From assembly GCA_937876225.1 (NCBI GenBank), contig CALFIC010000183.1, positions 1-13,025 on the forward strand: a DNA stretch of 13,025 nt. The letters run 5' to 3'. The notes under the pieces are model-generated. The model did no database searches. It saw only the letters and a program-made list of their open reading frames with translations, and was not told the origin of the DNA. Origin of the DNA: an uncultured Chloroflexota bacterium (GTDB lineage: Bacteria; Chloroflexota; Chloroflexia; Chloroflexales; Roseiflexaceae). Positions 1 through 6,638 of the stretch are shown one piece after another (position 1 is the stretch's first letter; each line of letters opens with the position of its first letter). Both the position numbers and the translations under genes were made by a program.

Positions 1-328
1 CATGCCCGAAATCAACATCAAGGGGCCACGTCAACAAGCCGCCGAACGCGAAGCCATCAACCACCCCATCCAAGCCACCGCCGCCGATATCATGAAGTTG
101 GCCATGTTGCGCGTCGACGCCGCCATCCAAGCCTACGGCAATGGTGCGCGCTTGCTGCTCCAAGTACACGACGAATTGATTGTCGAAGTACCAGTAGCAC
201 ACCAAGCCGACATCGCCGCCTTGCTCCGACGCGAAATGAGTGCAGCCTACAGTGATTTGGCGGTGCCACTTAAGGTCGACGTGGAAGCCGGCGTCAGCTG
301 GGATCAATTGCTGGAAGTAAGCGCATAA
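1..328 (+). CDS. polA: DNA polymerase I, C-terminal end (5' partial)
   Basis: This is the last ~108 residues of family A DNA polymerase I; the gene starts before the window, and the Met at base 2 is internal. The enzyme fills gaps and replaces RNA primers during replication and repair. Visible family landmarks are the AERxAINxPIQxTAADIMKLAM segment (residues 14-35 of the visible part) and palm motif C, QVHDELIVEV (54-63), whose Asp57-Glu58 belong to the catalytic metal site. The chain ends in the usual 'VxAGxSWDQL' tail, so the C-terminus looks complete. The usual Gly in 'PIQGTAAD' is Ala here, a mild change. The stop at 326-328 is followed 10 bases later by a strong hairpin. The exonuclease domains lie outside the window and cannot be judged. 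The family assignment is firm. Confidence 0.95.
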   Translation, partial: MPEINIKGPRQQAAEREAINHPIQATAADIMKLAMLRVDAAIQAYGNGARLLLQVHDELIVEVPVAHQADIAALLRREMSAAYSDLAVPLKVDVEAGVSWDQLLEVSA

Positions 329-338
329 CACAAATACT

Positions 339-375
339 CCACGCCCCCGTTGACACAATGTCAACGGGGGCGTGG
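339..375. terminator. Bidirectional hairpin between polA and the permease 2 gene
   Basis: A perfect 17-bp inverted repeat (arms 339-355 and 359-375, loop CAA) lies between two convergent genes. It starts 10 bases after the polA stop and about 50 bases beyond the permease 2 stop. The stem is GC-rich (CCACGCCCCCG). Neither side has a clean T-run directly after the stem, so termination strength is uncertain. A separate T6-ACC-A7 tract at 403-418 could add a weak AT hairpin on the permease side. The position between converging genes supports a terminator role. Confidence 0.75.
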
Positions 376-425
376 TGGTGATTCACGGCAGCGCCGCACG
401 CATTTTTTACCAAAAAAACAATATC

Positions 426-1406
426 CTATTGCTGAATAAACGGTTGTCCCAGAGCCGCTGGAGCAGGGCTGGTCAAAAAGCGAATCATACGGCGCAATGG
501 CGTGGGCAAGCGATTGATCCAACGTTGTAATTCGGGGGCACCGAGGCTGTTGACCACTGCCAACACCAAAATCATCACCACAAACGGCGCGACTTGCAAG
601 ACTTGGGTGGGAATTTGCCAGCTGTTGTCTTGCAGGCGCGAGGCCATCGTTTGCAGGGCTGCAAAGAAGTAGCACCCCAACAAAATCCGCCACGGCCGCC
701 AGGCACCAAAGATGACAATCGCCAAGGCGATCCAGCCAGTACCGGCCATGTGGCGATAGGTCCAACCTTGCTTGAGGTCAAGCGTGTAGGCTGCCCCAGC
801 TAGGCCAATCAACACGCCACCAATGATTACCATCACGTAGCGCCAGCGGATAACATCGATACCACGGGCGAACAAGGCATCAGGACGCTCTCCAAGCCCG
901 CGCACAATCAAGCCACTGCGCGTGCGCATCATCCACCAGGCAATCAGTGGCACGAGGGTCAGACTCAAATAAATCACCGCATCGTGGCTAAACAACAGTT
1001 GCCCAAGCACGGGAATAGTGGTGAGGCCAGGAATCGACCAGGCTGGCACGGCCGGACCGGTCTGTTGCACATACGGGTTACCGAGGAACGATGACAAATC
1101 GGTGCAGAGCAACGCCAGCACAAAGCCAATAGCGGTCTGCGAGATGCGCAAACTGACTCCTAGGTAGGCAATCAGGGCGGCAATCAGACCACCGACGAGC
1201 GCGGCAGCGACAAAGCCCAGCACGACACTGTTGGTGGTGTAGGCCACGGCAAAACCGGTCATCCCTGCCAGCAACATCGAACCATCGACGGACAAATTGA
1301 TGACGCCGGCGCGCTCAGAGAGATAAATCCCCATGGTAGCGATAATCAGCGGCGCGCTGACGGCGATGATGGCGGCGATATCCGTGAGTAGTTGCGTCCA
1401 ATTCAT
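426..1406 (-). CDS. BMP-family (nucleoside-type) ABC transporter permease 2
   Basis: A 326-residue very hydrophobic inner-membrane protein with about eight to ten predicted membrane segments. It resembles the smaller permease of BMP/nucleoside importers (YufQ/NupQ-like, branched-chain-amino-acid/ribose permease superfamily). The family signature SERAGVINLSVDGSML is at residues 30-45. It would pair with the upstream permease to form the channel energised by the double ATPase of the same operon. The start ATG overlaps the permease 1 stop as ATGA, and a strong GGAGGAGG site lies just upstream, indicating translational coupling. It is the last gene of the operon. The C-terminal ~30 residues after the last membrane segment form a basic, Pro-rich tail. 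The substrate cannot be read from the sequence; nucleoside or purine is the family default. Confidence 0.88.
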   Translation of the reverse strand: MNWTQLLTDIAAIIAVSAPLIIATMGIYLSERAGVINLSVDGSMLLAGMTGFAVAYTTNSVVLGFVAAALVGGLIAALIAYLGVSLRISQTAIGFVLALLCTDLSSFLGNPYVQQTGPAVPAWSIPGLTTIPVLGQLLFSHDAVIYLSLTLVPLIAWWMMRTRSGLIVRGLGERPDALFARGIDVIRWRYVMVIIGGVLIGLAGAAYTLDLKQGWTYRHMAGTGWIALAIVIFGAWRPWRILLGCYFFAALQTMASRLQDNSWQIPTQVLQVAPFVVMILVLAVVNSLGAPELQRWINRLPTPLRRMIRFLTSPAPAALGQPFIQQ

Positions 1407-2428
1407 GCTACCTCCTCCCCACGACGTGCCCGCGCCACAATCACGGCAAGCACGATTAAGCCCTGCAATACGCCACTAATACTACTATCAATCGACAGCG
1501 TCAAGGGTAGCTGAATGCTGCCAGAGGTGATAACTGCAAAAAAGAGTGCAACCGCAGCCACCCAACGGATATCAGCCCGCACCAGCAGTGCCACCAGCAA
1601 CCCCATCAAACCTATCCCGCTGGCCACATTGGGGACCAAGGCGTGATAAACGCCGATGACTTGCAAGGCACCGGCCATACCGGCACAGGCACCACACAAC
1701 GCCATCGCTTCAAGCGTCCGGCGCGTGGCAGGGACACCCATGCGCACGCTGGCCAAAGCACTCAAGCCACAGGCACGCACTTGCAAGCCCCAATGGGTAT
1801 GGCGGATCAAGCGCCATACAATGGCAAGCATCACAATCGCCAGCAGTGGCGTGACCAGCGTGAGGCGAGTACCCGTCACGGTGGGCAACCACAAGGCATC
1901 GGCGAGTGGCTCGGTGCCTGACATCGAGGCCACCCCAGGACGCTTCCACGGTCCAAAGACCAGATAGAGTGCTAACCCAAGCGCCACAAAATTAAACCCG
2001 AGGCCGGCAAAAATCTCGCTGACTCGCATATAGCGTTTGAGCAGGGCGACGAGCAAGGCCCACAACGCCCCCATCAGCATGCCACACAACACAGCACCAA
2101 TCCAATACACCAGCACCGGTGCGCCATCTTGGTAGCCTCGCAGGAACCACATGGCCGCCACACCACCCACCGTCATCTGCCCTTCGATGCCGAGGTTGTA
2201 CTGACCCGCTGCAAAGCTCATGGTCAAACCCACCGCACACAACAGCAATGGCGCAAGGAGCATCAACATATCGGCGATACGTGAGGGCGTGGTGAGCGCG
2301 CCTGTAAGCAACACCCCAAAGGCAGCAAAAACATCGGCACCAGCCAACAACAACAGCACTGCAGTAATAGTCAGTGCGACAATCATGGCAATGATGGGTG
2401 TACGCAGCGCAACGAATTGGGTTTTCAT
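1403..2428 (-). CDS. BMP-family (nucleoside-type) ABC transporter permease 1
   Basis: A 341-residue integral membrane protein of the same superfamily as the following gene and similar to YufP/NupP-type permeases. The typical motif NLGIEGQM is at residues 78-85, followed by many hydrophobic helices and a cytoplasmic coupling-like stretch (RACGLSALASVRMGV, about 218-232). It forms the membrane pore together with permease 2. Its ATG overlaps the ATPase stop as ATGA (2428-2425), and its own stop overlaps the permease 2 ATG in the same way, so the three genes are almost certainly co-translated from one mRNA. A GAGGT ribosome site precedes the start. The length is normal for the family and I see no defect. 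The specific substrate is not determined by this protein alone. Confidence 0.88.
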   Translation of the reverse strand: MKTQFVALRTPIIAMIVALTITAVLLLLAGADVFAAFGVLLTGALTTPSRIADMLMLLAPLLLCAVGLTMSFAAGQYNLGIEGQMTVGGVAAMWFLRGYQDGAPVLVYWIGAVLCGMLMGALWALLVALLKRYMRVSEIFAGLGFNFVALGLALYLVFGPWKRPGVASMSGTEPLADALWLPTVTGTRLTLVTPLLAIVMLAIVWRLIRHTHWGLQVRACGLSALASVRMGVPATRRTLEAMALCGACAGMAGALQVIGVYHALVPNVASGIGLMGLLVALLVRADIRWVAAVALFFAVITSGSIQLPLTLSIDSSISGVLQGLIVLAVIVARARRGEEVA

Positions 2429-3879
2429 GCAGATACCTCAGCAAAACCGACGCCACCAATCAAGGCGGCCAGTGCTTCTTCGGAAAGGGAGTCGCGGGCC
2501 AACAAGCGGGAGACCTGGCCGCCAAAAAAAACCAACACGGCGTCGCTATATTGCATGATTTCACTGAGGTCGGCCGAAAAAAAGAGCACCGTGGCACCAT
2601 TATCGCGACGCACCTGCAAGCGTTGCCAAATCGCCATCGCCGACACGGTATCGAGGCCACGGGTAGGGTGCTCGAGCAAAATTCCTTGGGCAGATTCAGG
2701 AATCAAGGCCAACATCGCCCGTTGCTGATTGCCCCCTGACAATTGTTGTAGTGGCATATCAGGTGTGGCTTTGATGGCGTAGTCCACAATCAGCTGGGCA
2801 GTTTTTTCGGTGGCGTTTTGGTTGGCTGCCAGCAGACTATCGCGTAGCAACTGCACATGCTCACTCAGGCTCATCGCACCAATAATCCCCTCATGCAAGC
2901 GGTCGGCAGGGAGCCATGCAACCAGTGGGTTGGCACGCGTAAGTGGTTGCCCATTAAAGTGGACGTGGCCACGATCAGGGTGGGCTGTCCCCGCCAGATG
3001 GTGCATAAAAACACGCTGACCAGAACCTTCGAGACCCGCCAAACCAATAATCATCCCTTTGGGGAGGGAGAGATTGAGCGGGCCAAGTACAAAAGTAGTG
3101 TCCTGGAGCATGGTATCGCTGAGTTGCCAGCGCGGCGCATCGGTGGGGATTGGTTTCGCCGGCACTTGGGGGTGAGTCAAAAATTCACCAAACATCGCGG
3201 TGAGCATTGCTTCTTTGCTGATGGGCATGGCCAGCTGCGTACCAACCAGCTGACCCGCCCGCAGGACGGTGACGGTATTACACAGCACTTCGATTTCGTC
3301 AAGTTTGTGGGTCACAAACAAGACGGTTTTGCCGGTAGCGACAATGGTCTTGAGGGCAGCAAATAGGGCGGCGACTTGGGCAGCAGTAATCCCCGTGGTG
3401 GGTTCATCGAGGATGAGCACATGCGAGCCAGCAATCAACAAGCGTACAATTTCGACTTGCTGGCGTTGGCCGACGGTCAAATCACGCATGCGCTGGTCGG
3501 GATGCAACGGGAATCCGAGAGTCGTGCTCCAATGCATAATTTGCTGACGGATATCGGCGTCACTAGGCATTTGCAGGCCACAGGCAATGTTTTCTAAGAC
3601 ACTAAACACCGGCACATCGAGCGGATCCTGACCCACCATGCCAATCCCAATCTGCACAGCGAGGCGCGGTGTACCCAAAGTGACTGCATTCCCATTTATA
3701 AAAATTTGCCCGCTGTCGGGTTTATACACCCCAGACAGGAGCTTCATCAAGGTACTTTTGCCAGCACCATTCTCACCGAGGATGCCATGGATTTGTCCCG
3801 CAGCGAATGCAATCGTGATGTCTTGGTTGGCGCGAACGGGTCCAAACGACTTATTGAGTTGCTGAATGCTGACGTGCAT
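2425..3879 (-). CDS. BMP-family ABC transporter ATP-binding protein (two fused ATPase domains)
   Basis: A 484-residue double nucleotide-binding-domain ATPase of the RbsA/MglA/YufO type, which powers the importer from the cytoplasmic face. Domain 1 is complete: Walker A GENGAGKS (35-42), Q-loop Gln84, signature LTVGQRQQ (134-141), Walker B VLILDEP (154-160) and switch His191. Domain 2 starts near residue 252. Its Walker A is degenerate (GLEGSGQR, 282-289, no Lys), its signature LSGGNQQ (380-386) is intact, and its Walker B ends ILLEHPTRG, where Asp-Glu is replaced by Glu-His. Degenerate second domains are usual in this subfamily, so one functional ATP site is expected. The protein is slightly shorter than the common ~500 residues. 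AAGGAG lies 5 bases before the ATG. The gene is preceded by a 12-bp hairpin after the binding-protein gene and overlaps permease 1 by ATGA. Confidence 0.92.
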   Translation of the reverse strand: MHVSIQQLNKSFGPVRANQDITIAFAAGQIHGILGENGAGKSTLMKLLSGVYKPDSGQIFINGNAVTLGTPRLAVQIGIGMVGQDPLDVPVFSVLENIACGLQMPSDADIRQQIMHWSTTLGFPLHPDQRMRDLTVGQRQQVEIVRLLIAGSHVLILDEPTTGITAAQVAALFAALKTIVATGKTVLFVTHKLDEIEVLCNTVTVLRAGQLVGTQLAMPISKEAMLTAMFGEFLTHPQVPAKPIPTDAPRWQLSDTMLQDTTFVLGPLNLSLPKGMIIGLAGLEGSGQRVFMHHLAGTAHPDRGHVHFNGQPLTRANPLVAWLPADRLHEGIIGAMSLSEHVQLLRDSLLAANQNATEKTAQLIVDYAIKATPDMPLQQLSGGNQQRAMLALIPESAQGILLEHPTRGLDTVSAMAIWQRLQVRRDNGATVLFFSADLSEIMQYSDAVLVFFGGQVSRLLARDSLSEEALAALIGGVGFAEVSA

Positions 3880-3903
3880 TTCACTCCTTTATGATGTGAA
3901 AAT

Positions 3904-3931
3904 ACCAGGCTCCGAATACTCGGAGCCTGGT
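3904..3931 (-). terminator. Intercistronic hairpin between binding protein and ATPase genes
   Basis: A perfect 12-bp inverted repeat (arms 3904-3915 and 3920-3931, loop of 4) sits in the 66-bp gap after the binding-protein stop. On the minus-strand transcript it is followed by ATTTTC, a short T-tract, and then the ATPase ribosome site. It looks like a partial terminator or an RNA-stabilising stem. In binding-protein ABC operons such elements often make the first cistron more abundant than the rest; that role here is inference. Confidence 0.6.
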
Positions 3932-3945
3932 CATCAGAATCGTGG

Positions 3946-5160
3946 TTACTTGCTTACGCTTTGGCCTTGCATACCTTCGAGCAACTGGGGCATGTACCAT
4001 ACTTGCTTGTCGGTGGCAACTTCACCCGCCTTGAGGTACGCCGTACCGTCTTGGAGGTTGATCGGACCGGTCCACAAATTGAGGCCGCCGGCCAATTCGG
4101 CAATAAAGGCGTCGAGCTTGGTGGCGTTTTCGGCGGTCAAAGCCTTACCCTTCACGAAACCGATACCGCTCTTTTCGACGGCATTGATGTCAGCCCAGTC
4201 TGGCCCAAACATGGTGAATTCTGACTTCCATGTTTTGGCTTTGACGTCGTTGATGAGCTTGGTGTAGGCTGGTACCCAGTTGAAGTACGGTACGCCCAAA
4301 CAGGCAGCTTCACCCTTGGCACAGGCATCTTTGAAGTCGTAGGGAATTGCGAAAACGGCTTTACCAGCGGCTTGGGCTTTGCCCGCTTCGACGATGGCTT
4401 CGGGGGTATCGATACCCGAGATGACCACATCTGAACCGGCGGTGAAGAAATCGTTGACGACTTTGGTGGGGTCGAGGGTTACGCCGGGGATGTTGAACCA
4501 GAAACCGATCCAAGTTACGTTGAACTTGAGGGCTGCCGGATCACCACCGCGCTTGTTCCAGCAATATTTGGCACCGAGGAAGGCCGAATCGGCCAAGCGG
4601 CGGGTTTCGTCATTGACCAAGGGTCCAATGAACGAAATGTTGCCATTAGCGCTCTGCAACGCAGCAGCACAACCAGCAATCATCTTGCCGTATTCCATGC
4701 GGCCCATCATGTTGCCGAGGTTAGCAGGAGCTTTACCCGTCAACACATCGTCACCGGAAGCATGCACAAAAGTCACATCGGGGTGTGCTTTGGCTGATTC
4801 GCGGGTACCATCTTTGAAGTCATCTGAAGTGGTGACAATCAACTTGGCACCTTTGGCAATGAGCTCATCGACAACTTGTTCGACTTTGACATTGGGGCGA
4901 TCGGCGGGGTTGACTTTGTCAACATAGACCATCTGGCTACCGGGGATTTTTGATTCGACGTACTTGGCGGCATCGTAGTGGGCTTGACTCCAGCCACCAT
5001 CATTGATGGGGCCGACCAACACGAGACCGAACACGAACTTCTCATCTGCTGCCGGGGCACTGGACTTGGCCGCACAGGCACTGAACACCAGTGACAAAAG
5101 TGCCACCACAACGAGCATCATTGTGCGTGACGTACGACCGCTGACCATCTGCTGCTTCAT
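3946..5160 (-). CDS. BMP-family substrate-binding lipoprotein of ABC importer
   Basis: A 404-residue extracytoplasmic solute-binding protein of the BMP/PnrA family (COG1744 type), which usually captures nucleosides or purine bases. The N-terminus has a basic stretch, a hydrophobic helix (about 14-27) and a lipobox-like VFSAC with Cys29 as the likely lipidated residue. The -3 Phe is less common than Leu. The mature part opens with FGLVLVGPINDGGWSQAHYD, typical of the family's ligand site, and contains a GNMMGRMEYGKMIAG segment (about 149-163). A Cys-containing loop, DACAKGEAACLGVPYFNW, resembles that of one BMP subset. Length is a little above average. AGGAG lies 4 bases before the ATG. The gene is first in the importer operon, with its own promoter and a structured leader. 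The ligand is not provable from the sequence; purines or nucleosides are the best guess. Confidence 0.9.
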   Translation of the reverse strand: MKQQMVSGRTSRTMMLVVVALLSLVFSACAAKSSAPAADEKFVFGLVLVGPINDGGWSQAHYDAAKYVESKIPGSQMVYVDKVNPADRPNVKVEQVVDELIAKGAKLIVTTSDDFKDGTRESAKAHPDVTFVHASGDDVLTGKAPANLGNMMGRMEYGKMIAGCAAALQSANGNISFIGPLVNDETRRLADSAFLGAKYCWNKRGGDPAALKFNVTWIGFWFNIPGVTLDPTKVVNDFFTAGSDVVISGIDTPEAIVEAGKAQAAGKAVFAIPYDFKDACAKGEAACLGVPYFNWVPAYTKLINDVKAKTWKSEFTMFGPDWADINAVEKSGIGFVKGKALTAENATKLDAFIAELAGGLNLWTGPINLQDGTAYLKAGEVATDKQVWYMPQLLEGMQGQSVSK

Positions 5161-5273
5161 GCTACTCCTCTTACCCTCTGATTGACCGATACTTCCCCAA
5201 AATATGAAAAGGCCGACTGCGTCGACCTTACTGGGGCGAACTTATGGTGATGCGGCAATGCATCGTATTTCAT
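5161..5273 (-). other. Possible 38-codon leader ORF overlapping the binding-protein start
   Basis: Reading leftward from an ATG at 5273-5271, a frame of 38 sense codons stays open and ends at a TGA (5159-5157) that overlaps the binding-protein ATG as ATGA. The peptide starts MKYDALPHHHKF and has three consecutive His codons (CAT CAC CAT, codons 8-10) just before the leader hairpin. No purine-rich ribosome site precedes it, and the ATG would lie only about 9 bases from the predicted transcript start, so translation would be near-leaderless. An open frame of this length can arise by chance. The ATGA overlap, the His run and the hairpin make it worth recording. It is a candidate only, not a confident gene. 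Confidence 0.2.
5195..5236 (-). promoter_or_regulatory. Nested hairpin in the leader of the importer operon (candidate attenuator)
   Basis: On the minus-strand transcript an inner 9-bp stem (5229-5221 with 5217-5209, loop GCA, one G-U pair) is followed by a short T-tract and CATATTTT. It is enclosed by an outer 6-bp pairing (CCCCAG 5236-5231 with TTGGGG 5200-5195, one G-U pair). A further 5-bp stem (5264-5260 with 5253-5249) lies upstream. The inner stem plus T-rich tail is terminator-like, but it lies after the operon promoter and before the first gene, so it could be an attenuator. I tried to fit purine and preQ1 riboswitch consensus features and found no match. Function is inferred. Confidence 0.45.
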
Positions 5274-5288
5274 CTGTGGTTAATGTGA

Positions 5289-5316
5289 AGTATATAGAGA
5301 TTTCATATCGTGTCAA
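5289..5316 (-). promoter_or_regulatory. Sigma70-type promoter of the BMP importer operon
   Basis: On the minus strand a perfect TTGACA (5316-5311) and TATACT (5294-5289) are separated by 16 bases. The predicted start is near 5282, giving a leader of about 120 nt. It sits 38 bases beyond the stop of the upstream PLP enzyme gene, so the importer operon can be transcribed independently of it. Confidence 0.7.
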
Positions 5317-5353
5317 ATCATCTTCCCAAACATCCAAATTCACACAGAAACAT

Positions 5354-6559
5354 TCAACTATACGGTTGTAACGCCAAATACATCGCTTCTAAGGCTTGTT
5401 GCAACACGCTCCGTTGCGTCGCGAATGTCAGACGAATATAGCCATCCCCGGCTGCACCAAAGGCACTCCCATCACCTAAAGCCACCTTTGCATGTGACAG
5501 AAACATTTCTTTCGGATTCGTAGGTAAATTGGCTTGACGACAATCAATCCAGAGCAAATAGGTCGCCTCCGCACGGTTGGGGATGAGTTGTGGCATGTAT
5601 TGACGGATAAATCCGATAGCATACTCACGATTGGCTTGATAGTATTCCAATACCTCACGCAACCATTCATCGCCATGCTGGTAGGCCGCCAACGCTCCTG
5701 TATACCCAAAGATCTGCGGGCTGGCCACTAATCCTTGCATGGCCGCCACATATTGGGCACGAAGCTCAGGATTTTGGATAATCGCCACACAAAACCCGAG
5801 GCCCGGAATATTGAATGTTTTGCTGGGGCTCATCAAGGTAATCGTCTGTTGGGCTATTTGGGGCGAAAGGGTGGCAATGGGGATATGTTTGGTATCACCA
5901 AGCATAAGTTCACAGTGTATCTCGTCTGAACAAATCACCACATCGTTGGCAATACAACGGTTTGCCATGGCGGTAAGTTCTTCGCGGTCAAAGGCGCGCC
6001 CGGTGGGATTGTGCGGGTTGCACAACAAAAAAAGCCGCGTCTGGGCATCCATCGCCGCCGCAAACGCATCGTCGTCGTGGCGGTAGGTACGCAGACCAGC
6101 CGCATCAACTCCTTCACGCAGTAATGCAAATTGACTCTGGCGCCCTTGGTTGCCGGGTGATTTGGCGATGGGACCATAGCAGGGTGCATGCATGAGCACG
6201 GCATCACCAATCTGCCCTACGGAGCGGCAGGCGACATTAAAGCCCGCCACCACACCGGGGAGATAGACTAAGTCGTCAGTGGTGATGTCCCAATCATAGA
6301 GGCGGCGCATGCGCTCGACAATAACCGCACCGATTGCAGGCAGTTCCCAGCCAGCACCAGGCGCAGAGGCATGACCGATGGCGGCAGTATAGCCAAATAT
6401 CCCATGGGCAACCCGAGCGGCCAAGGCATCAGTCACCGCCTGTGGCGGTTTGAAGTCTGCTTCAGCAATCCACAGCGGTAACACATCGGCACCGTACAGA
6501 TTCCACTTCACACTGTCACTATCACGGCGCGCAAAATGGGTGTCAAAATCATAGGGCAT
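5354..6559 (-). CDS. MalY/PatB-family PLP enzyme, copy 1 (C-S lyase/aminotransferase)
   Basis: A 401-residue cytosolic fold-type I PLP enzyme of the MalY/PatB group. Members cleave cystathionine or related C-S substrates and some act as aminotransferases. Family marks from this start are VKWNLYG (17-23), the NPHNPTGR cofactor-site motif (181-188), SDEIHCE (211-217) with Asp212 contacting the PLP pyridine, and SPSKTFNIPG with the Schiff-base Lys247. The start at 6559 is chosen because AGGAGG lies 6 bases upstream and because the paralogue begins in register (MRYDFD against MPYDFD). A longer frame to 6625 would translate a terminator-like hairpin and is unlikely. Compared with copy 2 it has about a dozen extra residues (around IGHASAPGAGWELP, 61-74). 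It lies downstream of copy 2 and upstream of the importer promoter. The exact substrate is unknown. Confidence 0.9.
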   Translation of the reverse strand: MPYDFDTHFARRDSDSVKWNLYGADVLPLWIAEADFKPPQAVTDALAARVAHGIFGYTAAIGHASAPGAGWELPAIGAVIVERMRRLYDWDITTDDLVYLPGVVAGFNVACRSVGQIGDAVLMHAPCYGPIAKSPGNQGRQSQFALLREGVDAAGLRTYRHDDDAFAAAMDAQTRLFLLCNPHNPTGRAFDREELTAMANRCIANDVVICSDEIHCELMLGDTKHIPIATLSPQIAQQTITLMSPSKTFNIPGLGFCVAIIQNPELRAQYVAAMQGLVASPQIFGYTGALAAYQHGDEWLREVLEYYQANREYAIGFIRQYMPQLIPNRAEATYLLWIDCRQANLPTNPKEMFLSHAKVALGDGSAFGAAGDGYIRLTFATQRSVLQQALEAMYLALQPYS

Positions 6560-6591
6560 CTGCATCCTCCTGACGGTTGCCTGATAATCAA

Positions 6592-6622
6592 ACGGCACCC
6601 TACACTGCGTGCAGGGTGCCGT
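6592..6622 (-). terminator. Terminator-like hairpin between the two PLP enzyme genes
   Basis: A perfect 10-bp inverted repeat (arms 6592-6601 and 6613-6622), with an 11-base loop that can form three more pairs (CAC/GTG). It lies 16 bases after the copy 2 stop. On the minus transcript the stem is followed by TTTGATTAT, a weak T-tract. It probably ends or reduces transcription from copy 2 into copy 1. No separate promoter for copy 1 is obvious in the 79-bp gap, so some read-through is likely. Confidence 0.65.
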
Positions 6623-6638
6623 CACGCTACTCAGTTCA

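Noticed and set aside
403..418. T6-ACC-A7 tract as a stand-alone terminator for the importer operon
   Set aside because: An all-AT 6-bp stem is too weak alone; the GC-rich hairpin at 339-375 is the better candidate.
594..803. Plus-strand open frames inside the importer genes (for example 594-803, 2857-3366, 4379-4927)
   Set aside because: They are antisense shadows of well-supported minus-strand genes, with no family signature or convincing ribosome site.
5161..5282. Purine or preQ1 riboswitch in the importer leader
   Set aside because: Their diagnostic conserved core sequences are not present in the leader as I read it.
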